From an uncultured bacterium (GTDB lineage: Bacteria; Patescibacteriota; Minisyncoccia; Phycocordibacterales; CAIJYI01): a stretch of DNA of 13,348 bases. The notes below the pieces were generated by a model. It made no database searches. It saw only the letters and a list, made by a program, of their open reading frames with translations, and was not told the origin of the DNA. The DNA is taken from contig CALMXW010000015.1 in the NCBI GenBank assembly GCA_937871115.1, forward strand, positions 1 to 13,348, written 5' to 3'. The position numbers and the translations under genes are program-made. How positions within the stretch are numbered: position 1 is the stretch's first letter; every line of letters begins with the position of its first letter. Shown in pieces: positions 12,463 through 13,348 of the stretch.

Positions 12463-13131
12463 ATGTTGAAAAAGATACTCTCAAATTTTCTCGACGCCCT
12501 CTTCCCCCGCTCTTGTGTCGGGTGTGGCGCCCCCAACGAAGATTTTTGCGTGTCGTGCCAGAGCCAGGCCAAGCCCGCCGGTGCACCAGATATCGCCGAC
12601 ACGTTTGCGGTGTGGTCGTACCAAGACACCTCTGTCCGCCGCGCCATACTCGACCTGAAATACCGTGGAGCGAAACGCCTCGCGAGTGTTTTCGCCACCG
12701 CGATGTACGACAAGCTTCTCGAAGAGCTTTCTGAGCGGGAGGTATTTTACAATCCCCTCTCATCAGCACAAGAAAAAATTCTCCTCCTCCCCGTCCCTCT
12801 CTCGAAAAAGCGCGAAAGAGAGCGCGGGTTTAATCAGTCGGGGATTATTGCCAGTGCCCTTGCGAGCCTCGACCCAGCGACGTTTGTGCTCAGCAAAGAC
12901 GCACTCGTAAAATCGCGAGAGACTCCGCACCAGAGCTCGTTTAAAGATCGCGAAACCCGCCTAAAGAATCTCGCGGGCTCGTTTCAGGTTTCAAATCCCG
13001 AAGCCGTGCGCGGAAAAGTCGTCATTATTGTAGATGACGTCACCACCACGGGAGCCACGATAGCCGAATGCCGCAAAGTGCTCCTCGAAGCCGGGGCGAG
13101 GAGGGTGTATGGCGCAGCCGTGGCGCATTGA
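12463..13131 (+). CDS. comF: ComF family phosphoribosyltransferase-like competence protein
   Basis: The 222-residue product has the ComF layout. An N-terminal zinc knuckle has C18, C21, C29 and C32 (CxxC, seven residues, CxxC). Then come RERERGFNQS (117-126) and PHQSSFKDRETRLKNLAGSF (155-174), and the PRPP loop VIIVDDVTTTGATI (187-200). ComF is needed for DNA uptake in Bacillus and Haemophilus and is a cytosolic partner of the uptake helicase ComFA and DNA-processing proteins; the PRPP-like fold's substrate is not known. Divergence from pilM fits a competence/type IV pilus theme. Start ATG 12463 has a weak GGAAG just upstream. No clear terminator follows; the tRNA-Ser promoter begins about 10 nt later. 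Confidence 0.92.
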   Translation: MLKKILSNFLDALFPRSCVGCGAPNEDFCVSCQSQAKPAGAPDIADTFAVWSYQDTSVRRAILDLKYRGAKRLASVFATAMYDKLLEELSEREVFYNPLSSAQEKILLLPVPLSKKRERERGFNQSGIIASALASLDPATFVLSKDALVKSRETPHQSSFKDRETRLKNLAGSFQVSNPEAVRGKVVIIVDDVTTTGATIAECRKVLLEAGARRVYGAAVAH

Positions 13132-13140
13132 AAAACAAAA

Positions 13141-13169
13141 TGGAAAAGAAAAAGAACTTGTGATAAAGT
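13141..13169 (+). promoter_or_regulatory. Promoter of tRNA-Ser
   Basis: TGGAAA (13141-13146) and TAAAGT (13164-13169) with a 17-nt spacer and an extended TGA before the second. Transcription near 13176 would include the 5' copy at 13189 as well as the tRNA at 13250. Confidence 0.45.
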
Positions 13170-13188
13170 AGCTATGCGAAGCAATTTT

Positions 13189-13237
13189 GGAGACGTGGCT
13201 GAGCCTGCCCCGCCAAGGCGGGGTGAAGCCGAAAGCG
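13189..13237 (+). repeat. Partial 5' copy of tRNA-Ser interrupted by a hairpin
   Basis: GGAGACGTGGCTGAG (13189-13203) is identical to tRNA-Ser positions 1-15, and CGAAAGCG (13230-13237) is identical to the D-loop end, D-stem 3' strand and base 26 (13269-13276). In the tRNA these blocks are separated by TGGT; here they are separated by 26 nt containing a perfect hairpin, CCCCGCC-AA-GGCGGGG (13208-13223). An outer GGCT/AGCC pairing can extend the hairpin. Nothing of the anticodon, variable or T arm follows. The copy starts 61 nt before the true tRNA. Confidence 0.9.
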
Positions 13238-13249
13238 TAAAAATTATTT

Positions 13250-13337
13250 GGAGACGTGGCTGAGTGGTCGAAAGCGCCTCACTGCTAACGAGGTAGGGTG
13301 CAAGCCCTCGCAGGTTCGAATCCTGTCGTCTCCGCCA
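13250..13337 (+). tRNA. tRNA-Ser (GCU)
   Basis: An 88-nt class II tRNA including CCA. Acceptor GGAGACG pairs with CGTCTCC, discriminator G, and CCA is encoded (13335-13337). D stem GCT/AGC, anticodon loop CTGCTAA with GCT, long variable arm (GGG...CCC), T arm GCAGG/CCTGT with loop TTCGAAT. The anticodon stem has an A:C mismatch next to the loop. Confidence 0.95.
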
Positions 13338-13348
13338 AAGTTGAAAGG

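Noticed and set aside
13208..13223. GC hairpin as an intrinsic terminator
   Set aside because: No T run follows it; it is followed by TGAAGCC and then the tRNA.
13204..13249. The segment between the two tRNA-Ser 5' ends as a transposon with a 15-nt target duplication
   Set aside because: The segment itself contains more tRNA sequence (CGAAAGCG), so the direct repeat is better explained as a partial tRNA copy than as a target-site duplication. The other two copies show no inserted element.

Overview
This window looks like a chromosomal stretch from a Candidate Phyla Radiation (Patescibacteria) bacterium, most likely in the Parcubacteria/Paceibacteria group. That is an inference from gene content and style: compact mostly-minus-strand genes, many genes with no clear Shine-Dalgarno, PilM next to a membrane-anchored protein of unknown function, a PfkB kinase beside a class II aldolase, a TM-only MscS-like protein, and a winged-helix/nucleotidyltransferase-like protein. 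No 16S rRNA is present, so the placement cannot be confirmed here.

Layout. 1-1014 (-): nitroreductase (Acg-like), cut by the window edge. 1137-1658 (+): tandem ACT-like protein. It converges on rmuC through a shared bidirectional terminator. 1719-3728 (-): class II aldolase then rmuC, closely spaced. 3729-3844: divergent control region built from a 29-nt inverted repeat. 3887-4903 (+): PfkB sugar kinase. 4957-5422 (-): tRNA-fMet, an elongator-type CAU tRNA and tRNA-Asp. 5466-6852 (-): MscS-like TM protein and a winged-helix/NT-fold protein. 7017-8130 (-): rplJ-rplL with an L10 leader and attenuator. 8217-10480 (-): two secreted proteins, one with a serine-hydrolase motif, expressed behind a leader that contains a terminator. 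10477-12443 (-): pilM, a membrane protein with a HEPN-like RxxxxH motif, and a 38-residue membrane peptide. 12463-13131 (+): comF, divergent from pilM. 13250-13337 (+): tRNA-Ser(GCU).

The most unusual signal concerns the tRNA genes. Three of the four (Asp, CAU and Ser) have a partial copy of their own 5' end (acceptor 5' strand plus the start of the D arm) about 41, 42 and 61 nt upstream. In the Ser case, and probably the CAU case, it lies in the transcribed leader. Each copy belongs to its own tRNA, so the pattern was made three times independently or is under some common process. In the Ser copy a perfect 7-bp GC hairpin replaces part of the D loop. The second notable item is an apparently complete L10-leader attenuation switch in front of rplJL, in which the closing helix of the leader and the terminator stem share the same bases.

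Functional links: PilM and ComF belong to DNA uptake/type IV pilus systems and share an overlapping divergent promoter. Aldolase and sugar kinase share a divergent promoter region and probably act in sugar-phosphate metabolism. The secreted pair uses stronger ribosome binding sites than most neighbours and may be a more recent acquisition.
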